A stretch of DNA of 64,000 nucleotides from Spodoptera frugiperda. Lineage: Eukaryota > Arthropoda > Insecta > Lepidoptera > Noctuidae. The position numbers and the translations under genes are program-made. Shown piece after piece: positions 11,926-24,780 of this stretch. The notes below the pieces were generated by a model, which worked only from the letters and a program-made list of their open reading frames with translations, searched no databases and had not been told where the DNA came from. How positions within the stretch are numbered: the stretch's first letter is position 1; every line of letters begins with the position of its first letter. The stretch lies in contig NC_064239.1 of assembly GCF_023101765.2 (NCBI RefSeq), positions 5,008,001 through 5,072,000 on the forward strand. The letters run 5' to 3'.

Positions 11926-12523
11926 TTACTTATTTAACAAATATCGATCAATTCTTAAATAGGATTTCTCTGATGTATTGCAATTATCTTTAGGTATTAC
12001 AAATTGTTATTTTTATAGTATAGTTTGTGCCTATCAGTGAGCAAATATTAGCTGATTAAATTGGTATTAGTTAGTTTTATTAAAACACAACTACTAGGTA
12101 ACCTAAATACATACGTATTTACAACGTAAACACACAAACAATACTACCTTCTAATGCATATTATCTAAGAAACAATAATGATAGTACCTATTTAAACGAC
12201 CCACTTGGTCTCTCTCAAGTGAAGGTAGGATCATTGTTCCAATGTGTCATGGGACCATCGTTTACACCATGATATTGTCTGCGAGTATCCCTGAGGATAA
12301 GACGGACCTTTTGTTCGCAAATATCTGTTAATCCTGAAGGGATTGGATGGATGAAAAAGATTAATTATAACAGTTTATAGAATGCTTTGTTAGTCTAGTA
12401 GTGAGTATAACCTTTGAGTATACAAGGTTAAGGACTTTAACTAATTATAATTATATTTTTTTACGTTTAAGTATTTACTAATAATTTTCGTATCATACTA
12501 CAACTTAGGTAATGGATAAGGAT

Positions 12524-12879
12524 GTTTTTCTACCAGAGATGTGATATGCTACGTTGCTGCGGATGCGTTTGGCTTCTACTAATTTATATTCATTGGTACA
12601 CATAGCTTAGCACTGGTGACCCAGCTAAGCTGTGTATTTTAAATGAAAAGATGCGTGCTATGGATGCGTGTCTATAACACGCAAATGCATGCTTTGGATA
12701 CGTGCTATGAATGTGTGCTATGGATGGTTTCCCTACTATCGTTACATCGCATACCCGAGCTACGCATTTTCCTCGCACATCTACATAGCTTTGTATCAGT
12801 AAAAACGGTTACATAGTTTCACAGCTTAGCTATTACAGCTTCGTAGCATAACTACAAAGCGCATCTCTGGTAGAAAAAC
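12524..12879 (+). mobile_element. MITE family F, copy 1
   Basis: The termini are perfect 18-bp inverted repeats, GTTTTTCTACCAGAGATG at 12524-12541 and its complement at 12862-12879. The interior has the family order: ATTCATTGGTACACATAGCT, ATGAAAAGATGCGTGCTATG, then ATTTTCCTCGCAC. Other copies are at 19951-20255 and 62524-63078. There is no transposase. The target-site duplication is not clear to me. A minus-strand frame across it (12590-12778) is not a gene. Confidence 0.85.
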
Positions 12880-13205
12880 TTTCTTACTGAATTAGCAATG
12901 TAATGTAATTAATAAACTGTAAAGATAACATTTTTTTCACGCTTTTATTAAAACCTCAGGTACAAAACTTTTCGGGTATCTGCCTTTTGTTGTAGGGCGA
13001 GAGCTACAGATTGAGTTTCAAATCATTCAATATGATTCCTTCGAACCTATAAATAACGTTGAAAATTGGGTTTTATTTTTGTGTTATGCCCCACTTTATT
13101 GTAGATTGTTAGTTTTTATTAGTAGCCGTTACAATACAGTTTGTTACTCTCCCTTATATAATAGCCGCAATACTTTTTAATTTGTATATCTTTATTTAAA
13201 AAAAA

Positions 13206-13433
13206 CACCGCTCCACACTAGGATTTTCTCCTGTGTCGTTGATGCGTTTACAAACATATAAGTTCACATATAGTATATGTGTACGTTCCGTACACATATG
13301 CTACATTTACAGACATTCAGACCCGAAACAACAATTTTTAGATCATACAAATAATTACTCCGTGCGAGAATCGAACCCGCTGTTCTTTACGCGGCGGCCG
13401 GTTACCCAACTACAGCGCCAACCGTACAGTCAA
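13206..13433 (-). mobile_element. SINE family B (minus)
   Basis: On the minus strand it reads from the GACTGTACGGTTGGCGCTGT head, through the B-box-like GGGTTCGATTCTCGCACGGA, to the tail complementary to CTAGGATTTTCTCCTGTGTC. It is a full-length copy with a small internal palindrome (ATGTGTACG...CGTACACAT) in its body. The plus-strand frame at 13233-13532 is repeat sequence. Confidence 0.85.
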
Positions 13434-14799
13434 CGTTACTGTTACATTTTAAAAATAATTACCACGTCAGACAAGAACAGAATTGTCTACACAATGGGAA
13501 TGGGCTTCTCAGACGTAAAGTTGATCAAATAAATAACGTTTATTGATTTCATAATTCCTAGATACTGCCTCTTAAATTGTATTTCCTTGTTACTGAATAT
13601 TTTTCGTACAGTTCCGTATTTTCCGAGTATTATATTACTGTTTGTTTGTGATTTTTGCTCTTTTCGCTACGCAGTTCATAATCTTCTCTACTTTTTTATT
13701 CATCAATACTGGCTCTTTGTTCTCAAATTCCTTTAATTAAACTACAGAAATATAAGTAAAACCAATATTCATATTTTCAGAAAAATGTGTATTCAATGAG
13801 ATTGGTATTTTCGCGTAACTTTGGGCGCTAGTAAAAGTCTATTTATACACATAACGTCACGCTCTTTAAGCCATGAAGGAGTAAGTAGAAGTATAATATG
13901 CAATGGAATATAAACTTTTCACCACGAGCACCACCAGGAGTGGCTATTACCATATAAATCCAAACTCCGTTTCACGTAATAAATACCAATAATTAGATTG
14001 GCAAGGCGCTTATCACATGTGGGAAACCAAAATTTGATTCCTATAAAACCTGGATGACTGACCTTAACCAGTCTTTCTTTAGGTATTAATAGCTATTCTA
14101 ATTATATTACCTAATCTCATTAAGTTTGAAAACGATAAGTAGGCTTTGACGAGAATCATGAAGCATTTCTTTGTCTCGATAGAATTGAAATTTCTTTCGA
14201 CATAAAAATTTATGAATGTTCACACCTGAATGAAGCAGAGTTAATCTTTTAGAAAAACAAAAATGAATGTGGTTACAGACAGAATAAATAACTGTGTTTA
14301 TTGTCATGTTTACTGGCCTAGATTTTTCTTTACATTTTATTCTTTAAAAACTAAAATAGGATTGTACAATGAGTTGTGCTAACTAACGTTTGAATAGACG
14401 CTGATTTTCGAATGAAACTGTGGGAAATGAAGTGGGAAAACAAAGCTAGAAGGAAAACTTAGCTGTGAAAGAGAAAATCAATTCGAATATCGAGTAGCGA
14501 ATGTCGGGTGTGTTTGTAACCGATCCACAAATAATGTTGGACGGTTTTAGGTTCTTCCTTATCCGTGGAGAGTGAATTAGTCTCTGTTTTATTCGTTTAG
14601 TTGTTGGGAATCTTGCAACCAGTCCCTAGACAGAGTATATGTTTAGATAGTGCAATACTGAAATTGATTTATTGCTCATTATTATGTAACAGACTGTATT
14701 ATTATGCTAATTAAATTATACATATTATAATATATGCTAGCGACCGAATTGACGGTATATTAAAGAAGGGCCAAATTGAAAGTACCTTTAAGATAACCT
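13434..14799. other. Intergenic, nothing recognised
   Basis: AT-rich, with no supported gene, RNA or repeat. Confidence 0.6.
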
Positions 14800-14915
14800 T
14801 TGACAAAAAACTGATGACTGTTGATGAAGCGCGCAAGAAGTGTGTAAGAATCGTGGCAATTGTCGTTCCATTGTCTCTGCGTACCCGCATGGGAGGCAGG
14901 CGTGAGATTATGTAT
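14800..14915 (+). mobile_element. LINE ORF 3' end remnant, family H
   Basis: It contains TGATGAAGCGCGCAAGAAGT, TCGTGGCAATTGTCGTTCCA and GGCAGGCGTGAGATTATGTA. The consensus of the copies (24668-24780, 27575-27670, 31958-32075, 63835-63895) reads as a LINE C-terminus ending RSNWRSIVSAYPYGRQA-stop. This copy has a small insertion that breaks that frame. Confidence 0.6.
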
Positions 14916-14944
14916 GTTCAATTATATTTTTTTCCCATATAACT

Positions 14945-15025
14945 AATAGTCGATGTCACTCAACTAGTTTCAAGGCACACCAGGGCTCATAATCACGAGC
15001 ACAATACGCAACTTCCAACGCATCG
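14945..15025. repeat. Degraded MITE family I fragment
   Basis: CAACTAGTTTCAAGGCACAC followed by CATAATCACGAGCACAATACG resembles the inner TIR and core of family I (27363-27537). The outer TIRs are not seen. A comparable fragment lies at about 54650-54745. Confidence 0.4.
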
Positions 15026-15442
15026 ATGGTCACGTAGCCAACTCATAATTATGTTTTATTAAAACCTTTGAAAAGTCTAATATTAACTTCAAAGTTCACG
15101 CTTCTAAAGAAAAACAAACGTTTCCCCATTAACAAGTACCTATTTTATAGCAGTTTTGATCTTACAAAATCGTATAAAATTTTGTATAGACCTGACCTTG
15201 CTCCAATTAAGTACTTAAATAACAATAAAATACACAAACTTCGTAAGAAGGATTATAAAATGTAACCTTGATGAGTTTTGAATGGATTTATGAGCTCAGA
15301 TTTACGGTGAAGTGACGACGAACATAATATTTTTGTTATACCAAAGTGGGATCTAACCAACACTCTAAAGTTAAAATGATGGTAGTAAAATTTATTGAGA
15401 GATTTGTATAGGTATTCTGGAGTAGGCTTACTATGTTTAAAT

Positions 15443-15600
15443 ATTTAAGACGGACTGCACGGTTGGAACTGGCTGCCGCTGCCGTGCAACGTGGAGCGGT
15501 TTCGATTCCCGCACGGAGCAACTCTTTGTGTAATCCACAAATCATTGTTTTGGGCCTGGCTGTCATGTGAATGTGATATTCAGATTCACAAAATCCTAGT
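15443..15600 (+). mobile_element. SINE family B, copy
   Basis: It runs from the GACTGCACGGTTGGAACTGG head, through GGTTTCGATTCCCGCACGGA and CAACTCTTTGTGTAATCCAC, to a truncated tail ending near AAAATCCTAGTGC. The tRNA-like B-box is recognisable. Confidence 0.85.
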
Positions 15601-15903
15601 GCTTTTTTAAAAATAAAAATGAAAAGGACTGTTGTTCAATAGTATGCAATTTTTTATTAGTTCAAACTTTTGGAAACAAAAGCATAGCATAGGTAGGCGT
15701 AGAATATTTACGAGGCTGGAATCCGATGAAAAATCTATTGGATGACTGAACGTCAGCGTGCAAGGTTCAACAAAAAAAGCTAGATGTTGTAATTCGTTTT
15801 ATAAAATACGAGCGTAAAAAGTATCGCTCAAAACGTGAGTGGCGTTTACAAAATAATATTTTTAAAGTGAAATAAAATTTTATGCGTAGGTACTTGACAT
15901 CCC

Positions 15904-15966
15904 GGCAAACTTAAAGTTTGCCGTGGATAAAGTGGATATACAGTACAAGTTGTACTGTATATCCAC
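15904..15966. repeat. Two adjacent perfect palindromes
   Basis: First palindrome 15904-15922: GGCAAACTT, one base, then its exact complement. After nine bases comes the second, 15932-15966: GTGGATATACAGTACAA, a single G, then the exact reverse complement (17-bp arms). The cruciform-type structure has no flanking gene. The arms are too perfect for a typical animal microRNA precursor, so I call it only an inverted repeat. Confidence 0.93.
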
Positions 15967-16916
15967 GTGTATAGCCACGCCTTTGATAAAAAATTTATAT
16001 ACGGGTAAAATAGTATAAATGGGTTAAATAAACTTAAAAATATGTCAAGGAAAATAGTTATTTTGCAACTAATAGCGGTCGAATAACTCTGATATTTATA
16101 CTGACTTTAAAGTAGGTACGTTATTTTAGCAATTTAAAGGTTAATTATTCACAAAGAATCATGTTAATGGACTTGCCAAAACGATCTCCCACGATGGCGT
16201 ATAGTACCCTATCCGAATGCGTTTTCGTTTCGTTTTCATACAACGTAAAGCAAACTTGTACTAGGGTCGGAAACTTTAATAGCGAGTTGGTAACCTTTCA
16301 TAGATTAACCCTATAAAAATATGCAGTTAGCTACAAAAATTACAACTTTCGTAAAAAAAAATTAAGTGCAAAAAATCCATTGTTGTCGTTCTTCCATTGA
16401 ACTCATTTTAATTTCCACTTATAGTATTTTTACACTATGTTTAAAAAGAAAAACCTTTTAGCCGACCATGTACTCAAAAGAAACTACATACAATATCTTC
16501 CTACTTAAACTCGCTTTTTCGTATTGTATAATTCTGTCGGCGTTGGGAATGTCAATGAAAATGAAAGCAATCTCCAGGCGAAGCTGAAAACGTTTTTACT
16601 AAATCCGAGGGTTGTGCTGCAAAGCCGTAGGAAAATTATTGTTGGAATGAAGGGCCAACTGAGACCATTTTATGATGGAAGGCTACGCCAATCTTTTACA
16701 CTTAAATTCAAGGATTAAATAGTTTGAAATGAGAATGACCTTTGGTTTATTTTTTATCTATTCTTAAATCAAAGATTAAGAAAGGACTTTGATAGCAGAA
16801 TGAATGTTGAATAGGATGTCACATTTGACAGTTACTTGTAGTAAATTGCTTTGAGACTTTTTATAAAAAAATGGAACTTAATAGGTAACTTTTTTCTATA
16901 ACAAAACAACAACGGT
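15967..16916. other. Intergenic, nothing recognised
   Basis: The plus-strand frame at 16524-16718 has no recognisable domain or codon bias. Nothing else is supported. Confidence 0.55.
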
Positions 16917-17131
16917 TCGCCTTTTTATCTCGAAGGGGTAGGCAGAGGTGCACGTAATACCGCTATACAATGTACACTATTTCTCATTTGTGTATAATAA
17001 TAATAATACATAATTCCAGGATCCATACTACTACAGGAAAAAATACCCAGCTATACTTTGCTTAACGCGGAAATCGAACCCGACACCGCTTGTCCGGCAG
17101 TTGCACTTACGACCACTCGACCAACGCGACA
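16917..17131 (-). mobile_element. SINE family A (minus)
   Basis: The complement of the family: tail side CTCGAAGGGGTAGGCAGAGG, body AATGTACACTATTTCTCATT, and head side GAAATCGAACCCGACACCGC with CTCGACCAACGCGACA at the tRNA-like end. A short AATAATAATA repeat interrupts the body. Confidence 0.82.
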
Positions 17132-17644
17132 TTTTTTTCTATAACAGTCTACAATAATAAAATAGGTTCCGTAAGTGATATCGGAAATAACACTAAGTTC
17201 TAACAGATATAAATTTCTCTACTAGAAACGGGCGTGGTAGGACTTAAACGTAGTTAAATTCAGTGGATGGGGTGCACCGTGCATCGCTTAAGTTATTACA
17301 TGGAATTACGCCGCCGGAGGCGCTCGGCGCAGCGTGAGTTGCACGATTCAGTTAATGTCAAGACCACTGCTCGTGTCCATTTTGTACGTAGTATACTATG
17401 CGGCTGGAATATACCACTTCCAGTGATATAGTGCTATGTAAAATGTTATAATTATGCGTAATGTCAGCGGAAAATGTTTATATGAGTGTTGGAGGTTATT
17501 TCGCACGGTGTTTGAATAGTTGTGTATGTTATTTGCAAAATTGTATGTATGTTAGGTTTGCTCATTTTAAATAGTTACATAATATGAATATTATTCATAG
17601 TTCCTGTTCACGTAACTCCTTCAATTATTAATTTAATCGAGTCA

Positions 17645-17849
17645 TATAAAATAAAATACTTATAATAAGAATTGGAGAATTGCAAACGTGATTTAATGTT
17701 CATCAAAATGGTCCAGAATGTTTTAGCTTATTAATAAAATTTAAAATTTTCAAATTAAAGACGTGTAGACAGGACAACGTCTGTCGGGTCCGCTAGTATA
17801 AAATAAAATACTTAAAATTAGAATTGGAGAATTGCAAACGTGATTTAAT
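17645..17849 (+). mobile_element. Helitron-like 3' end between direct repeats
   Basis: The sequence GACAGGACAACGTCTGTC can form a 5-bp stem (GACAG/CTGTC) and is followed by GGGTCCGCTAG with T next (CTAG at 17793-17796). This is the form of a Helitron 3' terminus. On either side is a near-identical copy of about 52 bases containing AGAATTGGAGAATTGCAAAC (17645-17697 and 17798-17849). The 5' end of the element is not identified. Confidence 0.6.
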
Positions 17850-17934
17850 ACTATTATGAATGGGTATTTAAACAAGTTTTAAGCCTTGTTAGGTAATCTA
17901 GACAAATTTATAAGATTTACTACAAAACACGGTT

Positions 17935-18005
17935 TAGTCGCGTAAATATTAGGAGAAAAAGTTCTACTAGTTTCAAGTCACAGAGGGACTCTTCATCATT
18001 CATCA
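17935..18005. repeat. Half copy of MITE family I
   Basis: ACACGGTTTAGTCGCGTAAA, then TTCTACTAGTTTCAAGTCAC and AGAGGGACTCTTCATCATTC. These are the terminal repeat and adjoining core of family I (27363-27537, 55432-55560), without the opposite end. Confidence 0.6.
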
Positions 18006-19317
18006 GATTTATAGAAACTGAAGTTAGTTGGAGTATTTACATTTTAGTAATAAAGTTTTAAAGTGAACAGTAATTAAAATCTCACTTTAAACTAAATCAG
18101 CAATGTAGATTTTAGTAACAAAAAGCCTTTGAGTGTCTCGAGATTTTAAAAAAGTTACCCAATAGGCACTTTGACTTGATAAGAAATGCAAATTCCTTAA
18201 AATATGGCATCCAGTAGCAAATTAAAATAGTGTTCTTTATTTAATACTAGCTGAACAGGCAAAGTTCGTACTCAATTTTTTTTTCTCACCTTCCCGATAT
18301 TTCTTTCTGAACCTTCTCTTGACTATAAGGATTACATTAAAAAAAAAACATCCAATTTGGTACAGTCACTCAGAAGTTATGCGCGGATAGAGATTGGCAA
18401 TGACATTAATATTAATTTTATGAAGAAATTAAGTACTTATAGAACAAATGTAGTCAATCAAAATATATAAAAATGGCATATCTACACCTAGAATAAGAAA
18501 AAAGAGCATGAAATATACTGGTTGGGAATAAATTTTATAATACTAGCTTGTGCCAGTGGCTTCGCCCGCGTTTCCATGGGATAAAAAGTATCCTATCACC
18601 CAAGCCAAAGCATACGAAATTTTTTTAATTGTATTTTCAGCGTGATTGACGGACAAACATCCAAATAAACAAACTTTCACATACACACAATAAATGATAT
18701 TATTTTTTTGCAAATAGGTTACACGTCAATCTCTTATATAACTAGATGATACACGTAATAGAGTGATAATTATTTTTAAAGTTTTAGATTTCGCATTACC
18801 ATTCAATACTTATTTATATGATAAAGACAACCTTCGAAGTTACCTAAAGCATATAAAAACTTGACCACTTAGCCTAGAATACTTTGTTTAGTATAAGAAA
18901 ACAGGACAATTTTTTTAATAGAACAACTTTTTAAACCACGATCGTGTTTCTTTACGAACAGTATCTTCTAAAAATTTCATTTCGCATAAGTATAGGACTT
19001 TTTTTACTTTAAAATTATTTTTTTAAATAGCTATTGAAGTTTGTTTTCGTCAAAGGAATTTGTAATATGTTTAGATTACATTTATGTATAATGCATTATG
19101 CATATTGGATAAGTTTAAGCCGCGATATGAAATCGCTTTCTTTTTCTAAAAGGGTTTATTTTCTTACTTTAATAGAATTAGTTCCAATCCTGAAAGTTTT
19201 AATATTCATAAATACCTCCAAATTATTATTACTTGTCTACTTTTATAATTTATACGTTCACATTGGGCTGTACTAATCGAGATTGAAATAAAATTTATAT
19301 GCAATGCAACGACACTC
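18006..19317. other. Intergenic with a CTAGCTTGTGCC-type repeat remnant
   Basis: About 18543-18700 starts ACTAGCTTGTGCCAGTGGCT, then CGCCCGCGTTTCCATGGG and GATAAAAAGTATCCTATCAC, a widespread lepidopteran repeat type. The remainder is unannotated AT-rich sequence. The frame at 19034-19276 is hydrophobic only because of T-richness. Confidence 0.5.
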
Positions 19318-19566
19318 ATTCCCTCCCCGAAGACGTAGGCAGAGGTGCATATTACAGCACGGAGGTAATGCCGCTATAGAATATACACCCACTTATTACC
19401 ATTTGCGTTATAAGTCCCATGTAAGCCTATTGCCATAATTATACTGGGCAGGTATCCAGACTGCGTGTTATTACTGAGACATTTTCGAAAAACCGAAAAC
19501 AGCCCAGTAATAATGCCCAACCCGGGAATCGAACTCGACACCCTTTCGACCAACGAGGCTGGCAAC
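19318..19566 (-). mobile_element. SINE family A (minus)
   Basis: From the tail side CCCCGAAGACGTAGGCAGAG through TACACCCACTTATTACCATT and TTTTCGAAAAACCGAAAACA to GGGAATCGAACTCGACACCC and CGACCAACGAGGC at the tRNA-like head. It is nearly complete. Two minus-strand frames inside it are repeat-borne. Confidence 0.87.
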
Positions 19567-19950
19567 TAATAAAATAAGTAATAGCTGAACAACATAATCC
19601 AAAAATCACTTTAAAATTATGATAAACCAAAATATACCAATGCATGAATTTCTAAATATGGCAGAAATATCTAGAAACTTTGGTTCATTTACAATAACCG
19701 TGCTATAAAACTGGAAAGCTGATATAACAAAACTACTTGCTATTCCATTCATAATAATATATTGTTCAGTTATAAAGATATACAGGTAGCTCGTCTAGTT
19801 CTGAAAGAATAGCAGTTAGTATAAGTCAGCTATATAATATTGTAACGGACCATTTGAGTGCGAAATACTACATTAGAACGCAGCCCCAGACAATAGGCGG
19901 GTAATTGAGCGCAAAGAGGTGTTAGTGCTAGCACACCCTTCCCTATTAGA

Positions 19951-20255
19951 GTGCTTTTCCACCAGAGATGTGCTATGCTACGTACGTATTCATTGGTATT
20001 CATTGGTACACCTGGCATAGCACTGGTGGAAACGGACTCAGTTAAGCTATGTTTTTTATATGAAAAGATACTTGCTATGGATGCGTGCTATGGATGGTTT
20101 CCCAACTATCAGTACATCCCAGAAGTACCCGAGCTACGCATTTTCCTCGAACAGTTACATAGCTTAGTATCAGTGGAAACGGTCATACTGTTTCACAGAT
20201 TAGCTATTACATCTTCGTAGCATAGCTACACAGCACATTTCTGGTGGAAAAGCAC
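19951..20255 (+). mobile_element. MITE family F, copy 2
   Basis: The termini are GTGCTTTTCCACCAGAGATG and, at the other end, the complement with one mismatch, ending AAAGCAC. The interior matches the copies at 12524-12879 and 62524-63078. At 305 bp it is the cleanest copy. The flanks (CTATTAGA and CCTTAGCG) do not give a clear target duplication. Confidence 0.87.
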
Positions 20256-20556
20256 CCTTAGCGAGAATTACCTAAAATAAGTATAATGATGTATGACGCA
20301 GAGCTTGACCTTTAAGAATTCTTCTCGTTCATTGTTTGAATGACAAACTTCCGGGAATATACGTCTAATGAAGGCGATATTATGAGAAATGTAAGAAACT
20401 TTTCAACAGTTTTATTTCTGTTTATTCAGGAAAAAGATATTTATTATATATAGATTAGAAATATAATCTAAATATAAAATTATAAATTAATTAGTTAGAT
20501 TATTTATTTTTTTTATAGAGGAACCCCTTAAATACATACTTACTTAGCTGTCTCAA

Positions 20557-20712
20557 AGCCCGAGTTGTGGACTACCTAGTGGATTTACCGCGGTTCCAGT
20601 CGAAAAGCAGAAGTAGAAACGGGGTGGTTTTTGTCAGTAAAAGTTTGACACTCCCTTTCACCTCGCTCAAGTCGGGAGAAGTCATGGGATGATTATCCCC
20701 CCTCAAAAAAAA
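20557..20712 (+). mobile_element. R1-like LINE 3' tail repeat, family J
   Basis: TGTGGACTACCTAGTGGATT, then GGGGTGGTTTTTGTCAGTAA, AAGTTTGACACTCCCTTTCA, CTCGCTCAAGTCGGGAG and a CCCCCCTCAAAAAAAA end. Plus strand with a terminal A-run and no coding part. Confidence 0.82.
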
Positions 20713-21998
20713 GCTGTCTCAAAGAGAGAGCTAAGTATGTATTTAATGGGTGAGAGAGCACAACTAAATAATCTATTAATGGCCAATTATAAGGTAAATG
20801 TACATGCCTATATAACTATGTACGTAATTAGTGGTCGTGTCATGTGTTAGTAATATCTGTCTCTTGCAAGACCAATGATCCGGGAACTAGACGTCTGCTA
20901 GATTAATTATACAGCTTGATTACTAATTGCATCTGTGGACAATATCTTAACTTATCTATTTAAGTAAATATATAAGTATTTGCTCCATGCGCCTATTCGC
21001 GCAATATTTAATTTTAACTCATATTAAGTCCAAATCAAAAATAAAGTTCACATTAAATTAGAGATAACTCAGAATCATAAAAACATTTATTTTATATTTA
21101 TGAGAACTATTTTTAGATCAGCTTCTCTCAACTGGGCCAAAGAAAATGCGCACTTAATTAAAATAATAAGTCGTTTTTACAAATAACTGGCCCTAACGCA
21201 ATAAAAACATTTTTCTTGCGATAAAACAAAGATATTGTAAAAACTTTTTCTATTTCTTTTTTTGTAAACTTTAGCAAAAAGGAAAACATAATTCACGAGA
21301 CTTTTTGTGTATAAATAAATAGTAGTCTAGTTTGGTTCATCTGAAGGTTAGTTAGTGCTAGATTTTCCAGCAGAAACGATCTTTAGAACCTATATAAAAA
21401 TAATAAAGTTTGTAAGTATACACAGAAATATATTTACCAGTTTCACAAACTACGTATCTTAAAACTTAAAAGAAACACAAATTACATTCCAATTGTAACG
21501 AAGTTTTGAAATAATTTTCCAGTGAAACTATTTTCAATCTGTCTGGTATGATAATTACGTGTTGTTCTGTTGGCAGTACTGGTTTGCGTGGCTGAAATAT
21601 TACGTCATGATGTTTGTACTTTGCCTAGATGTCTAATTACAGTTGCCACAACACCTAGCGAGCTTACTCTCGTGGTTTTCCACTATTCTGAATTTTGAAC
21701 TGATTGCTATCTGGTTATTGAATTTGAAAATTTGGGAATGATGGATGAAACTAATGAATATTTCAGCCATGTGGTGACCGTAAAGTAGAATACATTAATC
21801 ATCAATTTCCTTTGGCGATCTCAAACCCGCCTAGCATTAATGAAAATCTATGTTTTGCAAAGGAGGCCCATAGTCCAGCTGTGAACTCTCACTCTCACAC
21901 TCTCATAGTCCAGTTGTGATGATAATGAATGAATATTACAACAAACAATTATGTTTAAATTTTTAAGTCAAATTTTAAACTCGGTTATTAATTTCAGC
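20713..21998. other. Intergenic, nothing recognised
   Basis: A small CTCTCACACTCTCA simple repeat near 21886-21906. Nothing else is supported. Confidence 0.55.
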
Positions 21999-22107
21999 AA
22001 GCATTTGCCAATTCTCATTGAGCAAGCGTAGTGATTAATGCTCCTTCTCTGAGTGAGAAGAGGCCTTTGATCAGCAGTGGCCACATACAGGCTGTTGATG
22101 TGTTGTT
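21999..22107 (+). mobile_element. SINE family C, 3' part
   Basis: ATTGAGCAAGCGTAGTGATT, GAAGAGGCCTTTGATCAGCA, GTGGCCACATACAGGCTGTT and GATGTG. This is the 3' half of the element seen full length at 34383-34690. The 5' half is absent. Confidence 0.75.
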
Positions 22108-22581
22108 ATTAATTTCATGTTTTCTCATGAAATAGTATCTAGAAAATAAATGAATTCTATCTTCATCAATTAGCTTTGTTGCTAAGACAATAGAAAAATT
22201 CCAGTAGATAGTTAGCATTGTTCCATAAATAAACGTCTGCAGAGAAAGACTTAAGTTGTAACTTCAACGCTATCAATCAGCAGTTTCAAAGATATTCCTG
22301 TCGTTTCCATTTGCATGGAATTAAGGTAAGTGGACGGTACTCACATAAATGCAAATTGTTACGCAACAGTTGAAACAGTTCTGCAGAAGCTTGGACAGCG
22401 GCCATTTTTTGTCAAATGGATATTTTATCTTTCTGGAACATATTTTAAAGAGGTGACGTTACGATGTTTTATGGTTATTTTATGTTTTTGTAGTTTTCAA
22501 CGGTTTAAAAATATTTTGTGAATGGAATCATATTGACCGCTCCTATATAAATTAGTATAGCTCAAACCGACTTCATGACTT

Positions 22582-22768
<187 letters not shown>

Positions 22769-24667
22769 AACGATTTAAAAAAAAACTGATCTAGGATGTG
22801 GTTTTCAGATAAAGTCTTTCTTCTTGTCCAAAGGTCTTTTGTATCTCTATTTTTACTAAAATGTTAGACTTAAGCATAATTAACAAAACACAAATCCGTC
22901 AGAGACAATCTTTGCCAAGTCCCAACCCTTATTTATGTTTCCTTTGAGAATTTCTCTTAATTAGACAGCATGCTAACTAACAAGAATCTCATAGGCACTA
23001 TTTAAATTGTTTCCCTAAGCTAATGTGCAATAAATTATTCTGGAGAATAAATAAGATAGTCACCAAAGTCTTGTTCAATTAATTATGTGCCTCTGTGAAA
23101 ACCGTGATAAACAGCATTCTGGTACAAAACGGTTGCGCCAAAAATCCCTAGCGCTCAGTTACTTATGCTTCGAAACAACAATATATTTGTGTAATTGTCT
23201 GAATTGCATGCGAACTACATTTAAAAATATATATTGCCGAGAAAACGTAAGTTGTGGAAAGTAAGGGAGAATGATAGAAGATTTTTCTTTTAAAGTAAAA
23301 ATTATATTATTTATTTAGCTTCAGCGGTTAAATATGGAATAGTAGTAAAGTGTTTGGTAATGACTCGTTCGTTGAAAAATCTCTTAAGAATTTGTTAATC
23401 GAAAATATTTCTAAATAAAATATTATTTTTCCTTCGTACGTGAACGTTACAACTTTATTTAAGTAGCAATTTTCCTATACAGAATTGAATTTTCAATTTA
23501 AGTATTGGCTTTTAAAGGGACTAAAAAGTGTGTTACACGTTCTAAAAGTAATTAGCTTTTCCTATTTCGTTTAATGGTGCGCTGGTTACATTTCTCGGCC
23601 CATTGAAGCTCTGGCAGCGTATTTGCGAAATACCTACATATTGACAAAGCGCTAGAAGAAGTTTTACTATGAAATTTTGCCCAGGCGCGCATTTAATACT
23701 GACTTAATACATACTATGTCTCATTATCACCAACTTAATTTTATTATCAGCTACAAGACGTCTACTAGTTTGAACATGGACCTAACTACGCTTATAAAAT
23801 TTTATTAATACCTTAAGGGCTATACCTTAACCTACATTTTGCGGCTAATGAATACTTTACAATACTATTATAATATTTACACCTAGTTTCGTTGACTATT
23901 ATAGTGTCTATCTATCACTTAAATGGTAATTAGTATCTTTATGGAAACAGTCTAACTAGTCCTCAGTGAATACCTAACTAAAGCTCAAATTAAATGCTAG
24001 TATAAACTAAACTTAATCAATGAATGTGAAACAAGCTGTTCCAGGATTTTTTTGTATTTATTTAGTATTTATTTATAATATATATTTTCCAATTGATATT
24101 AGTTTAAAATATTTATTCATTACATAATGTTTCAAGTAACAATTTTAAGGTACAAATTAACTGATTGTATTTTTAATATGACGCTGTATTTGTTATTCTT
24201 TGAATTAATAAAAAAATAAAATAATGTAATAATATATTTGCGAAGCATAAATGCGGGTCAGAAGATTTTATTATACTCTTTGGTAATTAACGTCAAAGAA
24301 TATTAAAATGTAATAGAATTTTATGACATAATGTGTATAATTTTCTTTTCAATATGAATGACCATGATCCTATGTAAATAAATGGCAAAGACATAATACT
24401 TAAGAAGGCAAGTTTCGATGCACTGGACGAACCACAGGGAAACATAAATTATAACAAACCTAGTTATTTAATGGGGCGTAAATTATTAAGGAGGATGCTT
24501 GACAGTCCTGCACAGAGCAAAGACGAGTGACTCATATTCTGAGACTTATTCTCTTCTTATTTTTCTTTGTGGAAAGTTGTTTTCTGTAATATAAGTAGAA
24601 GAAATTATTTAAGTATTTATATATAAGTTTAGAGACTTAGCCAAAAAAGTACCCTTAACCGACGAGC
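22769..24667. other. Intergenic, nothing recognised
   Basis: Strongly AT-rich, with no supported feature. Confidence 0.6.
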
Positions 24668-24780
24668 ATACATGAAAAGACTGATGATTGTTGATGAAGC
24701 GAAAGAGGTATGTAAGATTCGTAGCAATTGGCGATCCACTGACTCTGCCTGAGAGACAAGCGTAAAGTTATGTATAATAT
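24668..24780 (+). mobile_element. LINE ORF 3' end remnant, family H
   Basis: GATTGTTGATGAAGCGAAAG, AGGTATGTAAGATTCGTAGC and AATTGGCGATCCACTGACTC, then GAGACAAGCGTAAAGTTATG. It matches the consensus LINE C-terminus described at 14800-14915, with substitutions that break the stop context. A GTGTGTGTGT run follows at its end. Confidence 0.6.

Larger units (their letters stand above)
11243..12523. other. Intergenic with a short tandem duplication and a repeat remnant
   Basis: It holds the 32-bp tandem at 11671-11734 and the CTAGCT-type remnant at 11738-11925. Nothing else recognised. Confidence 0.5.
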
